Below, piece by piece: positions 24,371 to 36,120 of a stretch of 64,000 nt of DNA (within the stretch, counting starts at the first letter, position 1; each line of letters opens with the position of its first letter). The translations under genes were made by a program, and so were the position numbers. The DNA is taken from NCBI GenBank assembly GCA_037043015.1, contig CM073321.1, positions 23,743,001 to 23,807,000 of the forward strand, read 5' to 3'. This stretch comes from Bryum argenteum (lineage: Eukaryota > Streptophyta > Bryopsida > Bryales > Bryaceae). The notes under the pieces were generated by a model. That model was not told the DNA's origin. It worked only from the letters and a program-made list of their open reading frames with translations, and searched no databases.

Positions 24371-27300
24371 AACATGAAACTTCTAAATTGTCAAGCTAAA
24401 ATAGATGGATTGCAACATTCTAAAAATATTTCAAGTACAAGTTATGGAGTTGTCCAACTCAAAAGTGCTTGTGTGATTCATTACCCCTCTACATGGAGCT
24501 TACCAAATCAGTTGATGTCACACATGACATATTTTCTTTATGGTGATAAATTTAAAGTAGCTCAAGCCATTGCGCTAAATCACTTCGTCTTTTATATTAA
24601 TTTTTTACAAATATCTTTAACTTAGCAATAAATGGTCCATTTTGTAGGTGGATGAGTGCATAGACATAGAATATTGCAGCTATGGAGCTTCTAGTGCTAA
24701 AGTCACGCTAGGAAATTTAGAACTTAAGATTGGCTTTCATAATTGTGGTACAAGAGTATGGATTGTAGTTTTGTACTTGCAAAAAGCTGTTCATTAGACA
24801 TGAATGTATATAATACACCTTATTTTTTATCTACGTTTGACCTAGTAGCAATTAGTTTGATTTTCTAGATGGTGATAATGGCTCGGTTTCTAAATTAGGT
24901 AGATAGTGTTTAGTATAGCTGCAATTGGTATAATAATACTAGTTTGTTGGCTATAGTTGTATTTATTGGATTGAGATTGTGGTCGAATATGAGTCAATGG
25001 AGGGGGTGTGTATGTATTTAACTAGGTGTTTATGAATTTTTAGTGTTACGTCGGTAAGATTATTTGGTACAAAAGAGAGATTAAATTTAAGCATTTGTAT
25101 TAATAGTGCATTTTGTTTGTGGTGTATTAATTCATAAATTCCTTTGTATATACAAGACGACGGTTTATAAATTTTTTGAGTTTTTGTAAAAAGTTATGTA
25201 GATATGTGTATGATGTAAATATGCCTTTTGGACGGGTTTAATTGTGTAGACATCTTTTTTAGGAACTTGTTGGTCAAATCATGTTTTGAAAAATTCATCA
25301 TTACATGAGTTTATAATATGAGTTTACATTAATGGTTGATGGTTGTTATCAATGGAAATATTATTTGGACTAGAGAAAAAATGCTTATTTGGCTAAGATA
25401 TGTGTTGAAGTGAAAAAAGTTTTACATGTTATTTTGGTACTCTTAGTGATGTTGTTTGAGAATAGGAAAGGAAGTTTTGCAAGGTGTTGATATTCAAGCA
25501 ATTACAAGCAATAAAATATGTTTTAAGTATCTACGTTGATGGATGGGTTTCAAAGACATCTTGCATAGGACTTAGTTTACTTTCAAAATCTTTACATTTG
25601 ATTAGATGATGTATATCATTATATTTAAGGAAATAGGTCTTGATATATTTCTTGAATACATGCATTGAAATAGTGATAGATAATGATTTTTTATAAAGTA
25701 CGCTTTTGGTCGAATAATAAATTAGTTAAAATGAAGAATTCCCTCCAATAGATTCTCTATTAACAAGTTGTGAAAATAAGTACTTTCAAAAAAGAAGCCC
25801 CATCAAAGACGCCCCATCAGCTCTGTCTACTATTGTCTCGATAAGTATTTGTGACAAATTGTAATGTTCTCCTTCTATGCTCTCTATTTGATCCGTTGGA
25901 TACAATTTTTGTTTTAGGTGAGACAATGCTCCTTTGAGAGCATAGTGTAGTTTTTCTCCTTTTGCCTCTAAAAAACCATGCTTTACAATTTTAGAACATT
26001 TTTCTCCTCCTCAGTCCTCCTTCAGTTCCTCATTCCTTCAATACCAAGTACTTCATTGCTATGAGTCTTATTACAAAATAATTCGGTATTTTCTAGATTG
26101 CATCAATATTCTTTTTTCTTTTGTTGCCATTGCCTTCACTTCCTTGTTGGTTTCTCTTTATGTAATAGGTCTTCAATTGAATCACATTACAATCTCTAGA
26201 ATTAGCGCTCACCAAGTTTGTGTCTATCAACTTTTGAGGGTTCTTTTAGTCATCATTGCCAAGTGTACAGCTTTATGATGTTCATCACGTATATAAAGGT
26301 TTTCTTGAATACGTTTTTTGTCTTTCTTCTGAGAAATGAGATGTTTAAACTAATGACTGAGTTCTACCTCTAATTTGTTCCTTCTGTGCTTGCAATGGGG
26401 CTGTATTCAGATGTTTGGCGCTTGACCTATATAAAATAATTGATCTACTTTTCGTGTCTATAATTTTCTTCTCTATTGTAATGAGTAGAAATAAAACTAG
26501 GGCAAGATTATTACTTGTATACTGTGGATAATCAATCTCCTCTCTTCGTACACTATCCTTTGCAATTTCTACATTTCGAGCAGCGCGTGAATTAGTGTTA
26601 ATTGATGAGTATAACGTTGCTTGTAACTGTACTCTAATCTCCTATAAAACCCATAAAATTGTCTTTCTAGTTGCCAAGAGCAAGCGCAATTTTTTTTTAT
26701 TTAGATCTATAACTGTAACACTTACAATATTTCATGTATAAATACAGTAAATTTAGGAGTGAAAATCTTCAGCTACAGATACTTTCTTGTTTTTAAATGT
26801 TGGATTTAATATCTATTTTCTTGCCTCGTCTATCATATTTACAATATATGGTTCCAACCACTTAGATCCTTATTCCACAAACACTAATAATCTTCACCAC
26901 ATTGTGTATACTTGTAATGCACTTTGATTACTCTTAGCAACATTATACACAAAGATTTTTTTTCACACCATTGCTATCTTACTAGATCTCATATCTAACT
27001 GAGCCTTAAACGGTCACATTCTCCTATCATTTTCTTGAGCTGCCTGAAATTAAAGAGAGCATATTCCTGAAGATACCCAAAAAATCTAGTAAGTTCACGT
27101 TGTTCTACGTAAGTGACAAAAATATGGCTTGTATTTATGGTCCTTGACAAGACAACCGTTGATTTTTTGGAGTCATTGGCACGATTAAGTGAGAATTTGG
27201 AACATGATGTTATAGGCAATCAAAGCAACATGGATTTGCAGGCACTCCAAAAGAGGCTGGAACACAGGGCGTACTCATAGGTATGTTAAACAAAGGCAGA

Positions 27301-27373
27301 CTATAAACAGAGAAAACGATACTCACCACCAAAGAGCATAAATTGAAGATGGCGCGAACATTGCAGTTGAATA
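24371..27373. other. AT-rich intergenic region, no gene recognised
   Basis: About 3 kb without a convincing gene. A 74-codon frame on the minus strand (26,995-27,219, with 'TYVEQRELTRFFGYLQEYAL') looks protein-like in composition and could be the tail of a decayed gene, but it has no motif I can name. Several pyrimidine-rich stretches occur at about 25,850-26,200. Confidence 0.5.
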
Positions 27374-30034
27374 AACACTATAAGAAACCCATCGTAATTT
27401 GAATGTGTTAAATAAGACATCTAAAGTCGATTAGACGTCTTACAAATGACTTTTAGACTAAAAGTTGGATAAGTGTCTAAGAAGACATCAAAAAGACATT
27501 TGAAATACAGGATGATGTCTTGGAAAATATGACGTGTCAATGTAAACTTGGGAGGGTAAGAAGTGGGTCACGTGGAGGACACATCAGCGCCATGTGAACA
27601 GGCAGTGCCACATAACGATGAATTTCATCCTGATGTGGAGTTTTCCGTTGTCAATTAAATCGTGACGTGGCGGCGCCGAAATCTAACGTGGATCCGAGAA
27701 AATATGACGTGGAACCTGGAAAAATCTGAGGTGGCACCTCAAAAAATCAGACATGGCACCGGGGAAAATCCGACGTGGCATGCCACGTCAATATAGTTTT
27801 GACTGCTTTTATATTGAAATAATGGTCATAAAAGACATTGAAAGACATCTAAAGATGTCTTACGAGACATATAAAGATGTCTAATGAGACCTTTTACAAT
27901 GTCCTATGAGACATTTTACAATGTCTTATAAGACATTTTACAATCTCTAAGTGATGTGTTTAGTAGTCTAAGCACGTCGTCGGAGTCGTCTACTTAGACA
28001 TCATGGTGACTACTTTTCATATTGCACGATGTCTTAAATGATGCTTTGCAGGATGTGTATAGGATGTCTTCTGTGGTCTTACAAAATGTTTTATAGTATG
28101 TCTTATATGATGTTTTGAAGATGTCTACTAGGATGTTTTGGAGGTGTTTTTTTGTAATATTTCACAAAATGTTTTATAAGATGTCTTCAAAGACGATGTC
28201 CCTCCACGATGTCCCTCTACTACCATCGCTTGCGGTCGTTACGTCTACGGTCATGTGCATGTCCTGCCGCTGCACATGTTCAATAAGTCAATATCGACTA
28301 CAATTAAACAAGAGGTTTGTAAAGGCAAAAAATTGTGATTTGATTCCATTTAATTGCACTAACTAGGTTGATATAGTTTTTATCATGACGTCAAGATATC
28401 AACACAGTAAGACATGCAGACATCTGTTTGCAGCCTCGGATCGTGTTTTGCCCCCTCTCTGAAGTTGTGAAAAAACAACAACTCACTTACTTTGGCATAT
28501 TTCTTCTATGTTCATGTATCCTTTAAGCTTTCCTTACCACTGAACGGGGACCCCGACGCCTCATGTTCCACCCTACAGAACAGAATTCAATCAACACAAT
28601 TGGACATCCTTTTACACATCTTCATAAACATGCTCTAAGACATCCCTGCAGTCATCATCATAGACATCTGATGACATTTTCAAGTTATCAAACACAACTA
28701 ATCAAGCTTCAAAGTTCTTTCTACAACAAAGCAGATATTGTAAGTGATACAGTTTCTTCTATAACAAGTTTTAGGGTTTCTTCCACAACAAATAGAGTAG
28801 GGGGGGTAGGGGGGGTTTCCACAGCAAATCAAATACTACAAGTCCTAGGATTTCTCGTACATGATGCTTTTGAAATCTAGTAGCTCCCAAGTTTCATGGC
28901 TCTCTCTACGACTAAGATTCTCTTATCGTACTTAACAATAATTTTAAACTGAATGGAAACAATTTTGAAATCCTCTACACTTCAAACACTAATTCCTTGG
29001 AAAAACTAAGGCAGAAATGAGCTTTGTCCAACATCTACTTCCACTTAGAGGTCTCATGACTTAACTATGGCAGCGGCTGCAAACCTCAACTACATGAAGA
29101 AGCAAACCCTAGCCTCTACACTCTAAACACTAACTCCTTCAAAAATGAAGGCAAAAATGAGCTTCGTGTGGCCTCTACTTCTACGTAAAGTCTTATGACC
29201 CAACTATGGCGGCAGCACCAAACCCTAGCCGCCTCTGTTCATCCACTGAAGTCAATGAAAATCATCCCATTAACACAGTGTCTTCTAAGATGTTTTATAA
29301 GACATCTATTTAAATGTCTACATAGACTCTGCATAGACATCGTATGACATGTACTCTCGTCCGATGTGGACATTTGTTTACCATGTAGATAAACAGCTGT
29401 AAATTATGAAATTAATGAAATATCCACGTATAATTTTGTTCATAAATATGCACAAAATGTTGTATATAATTAAATATGTATATTTGCTAGCTAAACTATT
29501 TTACTAAATAAATAATAATTGAATAATAATATTCTAATATTTTAATATTTTAATATTGAACAATAAATATTTTATAATTTGTTGATTTTATTAAAATATT
29601 TTGTTAATATTTACAATTAAGATATTCTCAAATATTCATGTAATATATATTTAAAATTATAGTATAATATTTAAATATTATCATAAAAATTGGACCAATG
29701 AAAAAATTTGAAATTACAAGATTAATATTATGTAATTCATGTTTCGCTATATTTAGTTGTACAAAATAAAATTATAATGCACATATAACAAAAGAATATT
29801 TAAATGAATTTAAATGAATTTCCTTTTTTTCTCCTCCTACAAACCGCTGCCCATTATCATGTTTTTTTTTACAACCGGTCTACTTTCTACCCCCATACGA
29901 ATAACTTTCAGAATTTTTTACTTAGTGAAACTGGAATTTCATGCCAACGTGGCAGTTTCATGTCTAACGCGATGTCTTCACAGACAGCTTATAAAACATT
30001 CACATATCTTTGGATGTCTTGAAGTCATCCAAGG
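27374..30034. mobile_element. Non-autonomous CACTA element 2, right end missing
   Basis: It begins CACTATAAGAAACCC and carries the same GACATC/GATGTC subterminal arrays as element 1. It also shares the block 'aacttgggagggtaa' followed by 'gacacatcag', and the 'tatggcggcagca' segment. The expected '...tatagtg' terminus is absent: homology stops where the large foldback element starts (30,035). A short tandem array of about 22 bp ('gagacattttacaatgtct') lies at about 27,860-27,960. No transposase is seen. Confidence 0.75.
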
Positions 30035-30090
30035 TTGTCAAACCGGGCAGGCACGCCGCTTGCCCCCCCCCCGTCCACCTTGTCCGCCCG

Positions 30091-30172
30091 ATTGAGCTCT
30101 CGCTCGCTCGATTGAGCTTTCGCTCGCTCGATTGAGCTCTCGCTCGCTCGATTGAGCTCTCGCTCACCCGAT
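30091..30172 (+). repeat. 20-bp tandem repeat, four units
   Basis: Four near-perfect copies of 'gattgagctctcgctcgctc' sit just inside the left end of foldback element 1. The right arm has no obvious matching array. Confidence 0.85.
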
Positions 30173-30399
30173 ATGATCATACCTCTGTTGACTTTAGTTT
30201 AGGTAAAAAAACGAGGACGTGACAAGGGTTTAGATAAAAACCAAGCCACTTGGCCGCCACGTACGCGCCATGTAGGACTGAGGACAAGGCGCGTACAAGG
30301 GATAAGAGGCGGGTAAAGAGGGGTCCGGAGCAGGTTAGGCGGGTTCAGGGCGGGTGACGGAGTGCAGATTACTGCAGGGGGGGCGAGGCATGGAAAATA

Positions 30400-31435
30400 T
30401 GGCGGAGTAGGGAAGTGGGCGGTAGGGCGTAGGGGGATAGAGAGGTAGGAGGGTAGGGGGGGTAGGGGGTAGAGGGGTAGAGTGGTAGAGGGGTAGGGGG
30501 GTAGGGAGGTATGGGGGTAGGGGGGTAGGGGGGTAGCGGGGTAGCGGGGTAGGACGGTAGGGCGGTAGGCGGGTAGGGGCGTAGAGGGGTAGCGGGGTAG
30601 GGAGGTAGGGGGAGGTAGGAGGGTAGGGGGGTAGAGGGGTAGGGGGCTAGGGGACTAGGGGGCTAGGGGGCTAGGAGGGTAGTGGGGTACGGGGGTAGGG
30701 GGTAGGGGGATAGGGGGGTACGGAGGTACGGGGGTAGGGGGGTAGAGGGGTAGGGGGGTAGAGGGGTAGGGGGGTAGAGGGGTACGGGGGTATGGGGGTA
30801 GGAGGGTAGGAGGGTACGGGGGTACGGAGGTAGAGAGGTAGGCGGGTAGGAGGTAGAGGGGTAGGAAGGTAGGGGGGTAGAGGGGTAGGGGGGTAGGAAG
30901 GTAGGAAGGAGGGCAGTAGGGGGGTAGGGGCGTAGAAGGGTAGCGGAGTAGCGGGGTAGGGAGGTAGGGAGGTAGGCGGGTAGGCGGGTAGGCCGATAGG
31001 CGGGTAGGCGGGTAGGGGGGTAGGGGGATAGGAGGGTAGGAGGGTAGGGGGGTAGCGGGGTAGCGGAGTAGGGGGGTAGGCAGGTAGGCAGGTAGGCGAT
31101 TAGGCAGGTAGGCGGGTAGGCGGGTAGGAGGGTAGGCGGGTAGGCGGTTAGGCGGGTAGGCGAGTAGGCGGATAGGCGAGTAGAGGGGTAGGAGGGTAGG
31201 CGGGTAGGAGGTTAGGCGGGTAGAGGGGTAGGCGGGTAGGCGGATAGGCGGGTAGGCGGCTAGGCGGCTAGGAGGATAGGCGAGCAAGGGGGTAGGGGGG
31301 TAAGGGAGGTAGGAGGGTAGGAGGGTAGGCGGTAGGCGGTAGGCGGTAGGCGGGTAGGCGGGCAGGGAGGTAGGGGGGTAGGCGGGTAGGTAGGGTGGGG
31401 GAGGTAGGAAGGTAGAAGTAAGTGAGGGGGGGGGG
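30400..31435 (+). repeat. G-rich minisatellite (TAGGNGGG type)
   Basis: About 1 kb of irregular 8-10-bp units of the form 'ggtaggnggg', with long runs of G triplets to sextets on one strand, which makes G-quadruplex formation likely. It is not the plant telomere repeat (TTTAGGG). The long Pro/Tyr/Leu reading frames on the opposite strand are a by-product of the repeat and are not called as genes. Confidence 0.9.
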
Positions 31436-32055
31436 CGGGTGACTCTCTTACCAAAAAAACTTATTCTTTTCTTTTATTTTATATTTGTTTCTCCTTTATG
31501 AGTAGGCGGGGTGCAAAATGGAGTAGGGCTGGTGAGGGGGGAGGTGGGGCGGGTGACTCGGGCGGGGAGTGAATGACTCGGGCGGGGAGTGAATGACTCG
31601 GGCGGGGGCGAGTACCATTTTCTTCTTCTTTTTCTTTCTTTGTTTTCTTATGCGTAGGGCGAATGCAAAATGGGATAGGGCGGGTGAAGAGGGAGGGAGG
31701 GATAAGTGAGGAAGGAGGGAAGGGTAAGTGATGGGGGAGGGGAGTGCACAATCCCTACCTTCTTTTCTTCTTTTCCTCTTCACAAACTTGGATTTTTCAT
31801 TAAAATAGCAAAGGCTCTTGGATTAGCAAGGCAAATCCAAACATTCTCCCACAATATGCGGGAAATCAAAATCCTGAAATTCATGGAAGAAAGTTTGGAT
31901 GTGCTCACTCCAAAAATACCCTTGCCTTGTTTTAAGGAGGAGAATGGAGGGAGATATGAGGAAAGCTTTGGCAAACCTCTTGCCAAGGCCCTAGGGAGGA
32001 TAAGGGCGGGTGGGGGCGTGAGATGGAGGGGGAGGCGGGTGACTCTCTTAGCAAT

Positions 32056-32057
<2 letters not shown>

Positions 32058-32089
<32 letters not shown>
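32058..32089 (+). repeat. Poly(T) tract in the left arm
   Basis: About 32 consecutive T residues between the 31.75-32.04-kb block and the 'ttcaaaatttgag' repeats of foldback element 1. Confidence 0.9.
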
Positions 32090-32090
<1 letters not shown>

Positions 32091-33529
32091 TTTCTTTCCT
32101 CTTTTAACTTAAAACCCTTTCAACTTCCAAATCCCCCACTTTTTCAAATTTGGGTTACCACATACCAATTCCCTCTTTTTACAAAGTTCGAGTTACCACA
32201 TTCTGATTCCCCTTCTTATTCAAAATTAAAGCTACTAACTACATTCTAATTCCCCTCTTATTCAAAATTTGAGTTACCACATCCCAATTTCACATTTATT
32301 CTAAATTTGAGCTTCTACATCATAATTCCCCTCTTATTCAAAATTTGAGCTACTACATCCTAATACCCCCTCTTATTCAGAAATTGACCTACCACATTTT
32401 AATTCCGCCTCCTATTCAAAATTTGGGCTTCCACATTCCAATCCCCCTCTCATTTAGAATTTGAGCTATCACAGGGCAAACCCACCCCCACCCGTCTTAC
32501 TCAAATTTGGAATACAAAAATTTAGAAATGTAGGTTAACAATGATTCTAAAAGACTTCCATCCTTCCCATGCTTGTAAAACACTTCACCCTTCCATTCTA
32601 ATGTAGCCCAATATTTATACTCATTTCGTGGATTATATTATGTTTTTTGGATAACTTCAAAAACATAAGGAGAATATAAATGTATCTTACGTTGAGAAAT
32701 TTGCAGAAAAACTAAAAATAATAAGAACCATTTTGAATTAAATTCACAATAATTTTAAATAGTACAAACGTAGCCATGCAAATGATATTATATATTTATT
32801 TTAGTATATGTTGTCAAAATTTATATTTCATATTATCAAGGTGATGGCGAGCGTATAAGAAATCATTATATACCTGAATACCATAAACAATAAATATTTG
32901 AATGAGCATGTTCATTATAGAGAATGCAACGTTATTATATATGTATGAAACAAAAACATTTGTTCGTATTTCATCCAAATATTTGAGTTGTTTTAAATAC
33001 ACAAGTATCTAATTTGTCTTAAACACATGTATATGCATAACATAAAATGATAGAAATTGCAACAACAAATATTAGATTATAATTATATTATTTATTTTGG
33101 TTTTCACAAATACTTTATTTTTTTTAAATACACAACTAATTAAATTGTATTAAATAAATGCATATTTAAAACATGGAACGATATAAATGTTGACAACGAT
33201 ATAAATGTATATATTTATACTCAAATATAAATATAATATCATTTGCATGGCTACATTTGTACTATATAAAATTATTGTTAACTTAATTCAAAATGGTTCT
33301 TAATATTTTTAGTTCTTCTGCAAATTTCTCAACGTGAGATACATTTATATTTCCCTTATGATTTGAAAGTTATCCAAAAAACATAATATAATCCATAAAA
33401 TGAGAATAAATATTGGACTACGTTACAATGGAAGGGTGTAGTGTTTTACAAGCATGGGAGGGATGAAAGTCTTATTGAATCATTGTTAACCTACATTTCT
33501 AAATTTTTGTATTCTAAATTTGAATAAGA

Positions 33530-34075
33530 GGGGGGGGCGGGTTTATATGTGGTAGCTCAAATTTTGAATAAGAAGAGAAATTGGGATGAAAAAGCTCAAA
33601 TTTTGAATAAGAGGGAAATTGCGTTGAGGTAGCTCAATTTGTGAATAAGAGGGGGAATTAGGGTGTGGTAGCTTGGATTTTGAACAAGAGGAGGAATTGG
33701 GATGTGGTAGCTCAAATTTTGAATAAGAGGAGGAATTGGGTTGTGAAAACTCAAATTTTGAATAAGAGGGAAATTGAGTTGAAATAGCTCAAATTCTGAA
33801 TAAGAAGGAGAATTAGGGTGTGGTAGCTTAAATTTTGAATAAGAGGAGGAATTGGGATGTGGTAGCTCAAATTTTGAATAAAAAGAGAATTGGGTTGTGG
33901 TAACTCAAATTTTGAATAAGAGGGGGAATTAAGATGTATTAACTCAAATTTTGAGTAAGAGGGGGAAATAGGATGTGGTAGATTTAATTTTGAATAAGAG
34001 GGGAATTAAGATGTGGTAGCTCAAATTTTGAATAAGAGGGAGATTTGGGATGTGGTAATCTAAGTTTGAAAAAGT
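33530..34075 (+). repeat. Tandem 45-50-bp repeat in the foldback right arm
   Basis: About eleven copies of a unit with 'ttttgaataagagg', 'gaattgggatgtggtagct' and 'caaa'. The reverse-complement array stands in the left arm at about 32,110-32,470. Single copies also occur in foldback element 2 (about 46,890-46,960). Confidence 0.85.
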
Positions 34076-34649
34076 GCGGCATTTGAAAGTTGAAAGAGCT
34101 CCAAGAGAAAGGAGGGAAGAAAATAAAAAATATATAATTAAAAATAAATAAGATTAAAAAAAAAAAATCACCTGCCCCGCCCAAATAGCACCCGCCCTGC
34201 CCTTGGAAATCCGCCTTTTACTAAGGCACCCACCTTTATCCTCTGAAGAGCCTTGGCAAGAGATTTGTCAAAGTTCTCCTCATCTCTCCCACCTTTCTCC
34301 TTCTTTGAACAAGGCAAGAGTATTTTTGGAGTGAGCATATCCAAAAATTCTTCCATGAATTCTGGGATTTGGATTTCCCGAATATTGTGGGAGAATGTTT
34401 AGATTTGCACTTGCTAATCCGAGAGCCTTCGTATTTTAATAAAAAATCCAAGTTTATGAAGAAGAAAAAAGTAGAGAAGGGAGAGATTGTGCCCTCCTCC
34501 CCTCGCCTACCTACCTCCAAGACACCGGCTCCTTTGTTCCCCCCCCCCCCACCGCTAAGATACCCGCCTTGCAAGAATCGAACCCACCCTTACATAGATT
34601 GGTTTAAAACAAAGAAAATAAAAAAAATAAAAAAATAAAAAAATAAAAT

Positions 34650-35520
34650 TGATACTCGCCTACCCTTCCCCCGCCCGAGTCACCCGCCCTCCACTCCAGT
34701 CACCTCCCCCCCTCCCCCTCATCCACCCCCCCTAGCCCTAATCACCTCTCTAACTTACCCCCTTTCCCCCTTCACCCGCCCTACCCCATTTTGCACCCCC
34801 CTTACTCATAAGGGAAAAAAAGGTAAGAGAGTCACCTGCCCCTCCCTCTCCCTTACCCCCCCTTCTCCCTCACCCGCCCCTCCTATCTCCATCACCCGCC
34901 TCCCAACCCCAGTTACCCGTCCTCTCCACCCGAGTCACCCGTCCTCCCCACCCAAGTCACCCGCCCCCTCTCCCCCATCACTCGCCCCCCTTCCCCCATC
35001 ACTCGCCCCCCCTGTCCCCTCACTTACCCTACTCCATTTTGCACCCGCTCTACTCATAAGAAAGCAAAATAAAAAAAAGTAGGTAAGAGAGTCAGCTGCC
35101 CACCCCGTCCATTACCTACCCCCGGCCCAAGTCACATGCCCCCGGCCCGAGTCATCCGCCCCCTGCACGAGTCATCCGCCCCCCGCCCAAGTCACCCGCC
35201 TCCCCCTCCTCCTCACTCGCCTCCCCCTCACCCGCACCCCCGCCTGAGTCACCCCGCCCGAGTCACCGCCCTACTCATAAGAAAACAAAGCGAAAAAAAA
35301 AAAAAGTAAAAAAGTCACACCCCCCTTCCATCACCCGCCCCCCGCCTGAGTCACCCGCACGAGTCACCCGCCCCCCACCTCCTCACACGCCTCCCCCTCC
35401 CCCTCACCCACCCCCCACCCAAGTCACCCGCCCCCCTCCGCCCTCACTCACCCCCCTCCACTCGTCCCCTACTCACCGGCCTTGACAAAATTTCACCCGC
35501 CTTGGCACAATTTCACCCGC
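34650..35520 (+). repeat. C-rich 'gagtcacccgcc' repeat of the right arm
   Basis: Irregular short repeats of 'cgagtcacccgcccc' with several copies of a 'tactcataagaaa' spacer. It is the complement-strand counterpart of the G-rich left arm, although the units are not identical. Confidence 0.8.
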
Positions 35521-35734
35521 CCCGACGCCACGGTGGACTTACACAACACAACCTACGTGGCTTTTTACTGCAAAGTTTGTTACCCCCAAAAAATTACACA
35601 CCTCCTACAATCAAGGTGGCTAGGCACGCCGGCCCGTCCGGGACAATTCGTACGCCCGTTTTGCCCGCCCGATCACCCAAATACGCCCGGTTTGACAATC
35701 TTGCTCACTGCTCACTGCTCGCACAACTGCAATC

Positions 35735-36120
35735 CTGGATGGTGGAGGGCAATCAATGTGATACTTCTCATGTATTCTTCGCCAAACTTGACTTTGCCTG
35801 TTTTTCTTCTCCAACTCAAGGGAAGACTCATCCGTCCATATGGTATACTTCCAATCCTCAACAATCCAATGTGCATGGACTTTGGCAAATTCAAGCCTTT
35901 TTGTCATGCGATGAGAAGGAAAGAATGGTTTTTTGAGAGCAATACAACTTCTAAATCCCAAGTTGTGAATTTATTTGCAAATCGTATTACCTGCCACATT
36001 GAACTGTCGCGCAATTTGGGCAATAGATTGGCGCCGATCTTGTAATAACTCACGAGATAATTCTTGAATCGCATGAGTACCTTGTGCTGGTGGCCTCTTT
36101 CCCGCTTTCTTTGTGACCAT
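35735..36120 (-). pseudogene. Tc1/mariner-like transposase, N-terminal half
   Basis: An ATG at 36,120 (minus strand) opens a frame of about 128 codons with a single internal TAA. It begins 'MVTKKAGKRPPAQGTH', then a helix-turn-helix-like region 'RRQSIAQIARQF', then 'KPFFPSHRMTKRLEFAKVH', 'WIVEDWKYTIWTDESSLEL' and 'VWRRIHEKY'. 'IWTDESS' matches the catalytic Asp block of Tc1-type DDE/D transposases, and the order HTH, 'Kp..s..h...RlefA..h' and 'W..DES' is that of the family. The second half of the catalytic domain is missing: the frame runs out near the right end of foldback element 1. The wording looks more like fungal/protist Tc1 relatives than plant MLE elements (inference from memory). It is a truncated pseudogene. 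Confidence 0.75.

Larger units (their letters stand above)
30035..35698. mobile_element. Foldback element 1 (long inverted-repeat transposon)
   Basis: A 5.66-kb structure whose ends are TTGTCAAACCGGGC (30,035-30,048) and its exact reverse complement (35,685-35,698). The arms are imperfect inverted repeats along most of their length. G-rich minisatellite (30,400-31,435) faces C-rich repeats (about 34,650-35,520), a 300-bp block at 31,750-32,040 faces 34,190-34,540, and 32,490-32,790 faces 33,237-33,520. The unpaired centre is about 450 bp of AT-rich DNA. No transposase is seen, and no clear target-site duplication. The left neighbour (CACTA 2) and right neighbour (Tc1-like gene) are both truncated at its borders, which suggests insertion with flank loss. 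Confidence 0.75.

Noticed and set aside
27860-27960. Spaced near-identical 22-bp repeats, CRISPR-like at first sight
   Set aside because: The spacing is too short and irregular, the repeats are part of the CACTA subterminal array, and this is a plant nuclear context.
30655-31454. Long Pro/Tyr/Leu-rich reading frames (up to 210 codons) on the minus strand
   Set aside because: They are the translation of the G-rich minisatellite in a frame that happens to lack stops; there are no domains or splice context.
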